The position numbers were made by a program, and so were the translations under genes. From assembly GCA_937912125.1 (NCBI GenBank), contig CALDOK010000002.1:47649-111648 (forward strand): a DNA stretch of 64,000 nt, in the 5' to 3' direction. Source of the DNA: an uncultured Pseudomonadota bacterium (GTDB lineage Bacteria; Myxococcota_A; UBA796; JAFGLY01). Position 1 is the stretch's first letter; the number at the start of each line of letters is the position of its first letter. Below the pieces are notes generated by a model, which saw nothing but the letters and a program-made list of their open reading frames with translations, had not been told where the DNA came from and ran no database searches. Below, in pieces: positions 63,935 to 64,000 of this stretch.

Positions 63935-64000
63935 GCGTCGTTCCTGCAGACGGCTACGCCGCAGCAGAACGCCGCGCGCCGGGCCTTTGGGCCGTCATTT
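63913..64000. repeat. Repeated GGGCC-TTT-GGCC-GTCATTT element, two copies
   Basis: The sequence GGGCCTTTGGCCGTCATTT at 63913-63931 is repeated as GGGCCTTTGGGCCGTCATTT at 63981-64000, at the very end of the window, about 68 bases apart. The second copy carries one extra G. The bases between (63932-63980) show no gene. It may be the edge of an intergenic repeat family; continuation beyond 64000 is not visible. Confidence 0.6.

Overview
The window is uniformly GC-rich (roughly two thirds G+C by eye) and densely packed bacterial chromosome. Several features point to a myxobacterium-like lineage of the former Deltaproteobacteria (Myxococcota or a close relative). These are two Hanks-type Ser/Thr kinases with a membrane anchor and PEGA or PEGA-like ends, two proteins built from MopE-type Asp/Cys metal-binding repeats (one ending in a MYXO-CTERM-like Cys / hydrophobic / Arg tail), about eleven proteins with lipoboxes, an NtrC-like regulator, and GTG/TTG starts preceded by strong Shine-Dalgarno sites. 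A complete minCDE operon argues against the Myxococcus type of division control. I saw no rRNA, tRNA, CRISPR array, transposase, integrase or phage gene, and no patch of obviously foreign composition.

Layout. 1-2.5 kb (minus): 3' end-truncated moeA and an MltD-type LysM transglycosylase. 2.6-6.6 kb (plus): degenerate NtrC-like regulator, holB, a small basic protein on the minus strand, a membrane protein and an M50 protease. 6.6-10.5 kb (minus): three envelope proteins, including an SGNH hydrolase. 10.6-12.5 kb (plus): HEAT/TPR protein and a DUF2058 protein. 12.5-14.5 kb (minus): minCDE. 14.7-19.4 kb: a lipoprotein (minus), then an RlmI-like methyltransferase, a kinase and an orphan ABC-type binding protein (plus). 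19.4-29.7 kb: a six-gene minus-strand envelope operon (TonB receptor, TPR membrane protein, MopE-like lipoprotein, kinase, zinc-ribbon membrane protein, oxidoreductase-thioesterase fusion). 29.7-32.9 kb: K+ channel, RNase G and a small lipoprotein.

33-48.3 kb is a long plus-strand run of housekeeping genes: recD2, rlmN, mtnP, a TPR protein, a RodZ-like protein, mgtE, recO, two lipoproteins, glyQ, glyS and a pyruvate phosphate dikinase. 48.4-51.3 kb holds two small envelope genes and a convergent MopE/MYXO-CTERM-like surface protein. 51.3-58.6 kb holds a GT-B-like protein divergent from a galactoside operon: GH36 alpha-galactosidase, membrane-anchored GH1 glycosidase, GlmU-like nucleotidyltransferase and galactokinase. 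58.6-63.9 kb holds two very large overlapping lipoprotein genes that share a repeated module.

The points of most interest are: the galactoside operon, where a GlmU-like pyrophosphorylase sits where galT would be expected; the kinase/TonB/MopE/PF04392 envelope locus; the desaturase-type oxidoreductase fused to two hotdog domains; the shared module in the giant lipoprotein pair; and a G-rich tract immediately upstream of the minC start. All functions are inferred from reading translated sequence, with no database search.
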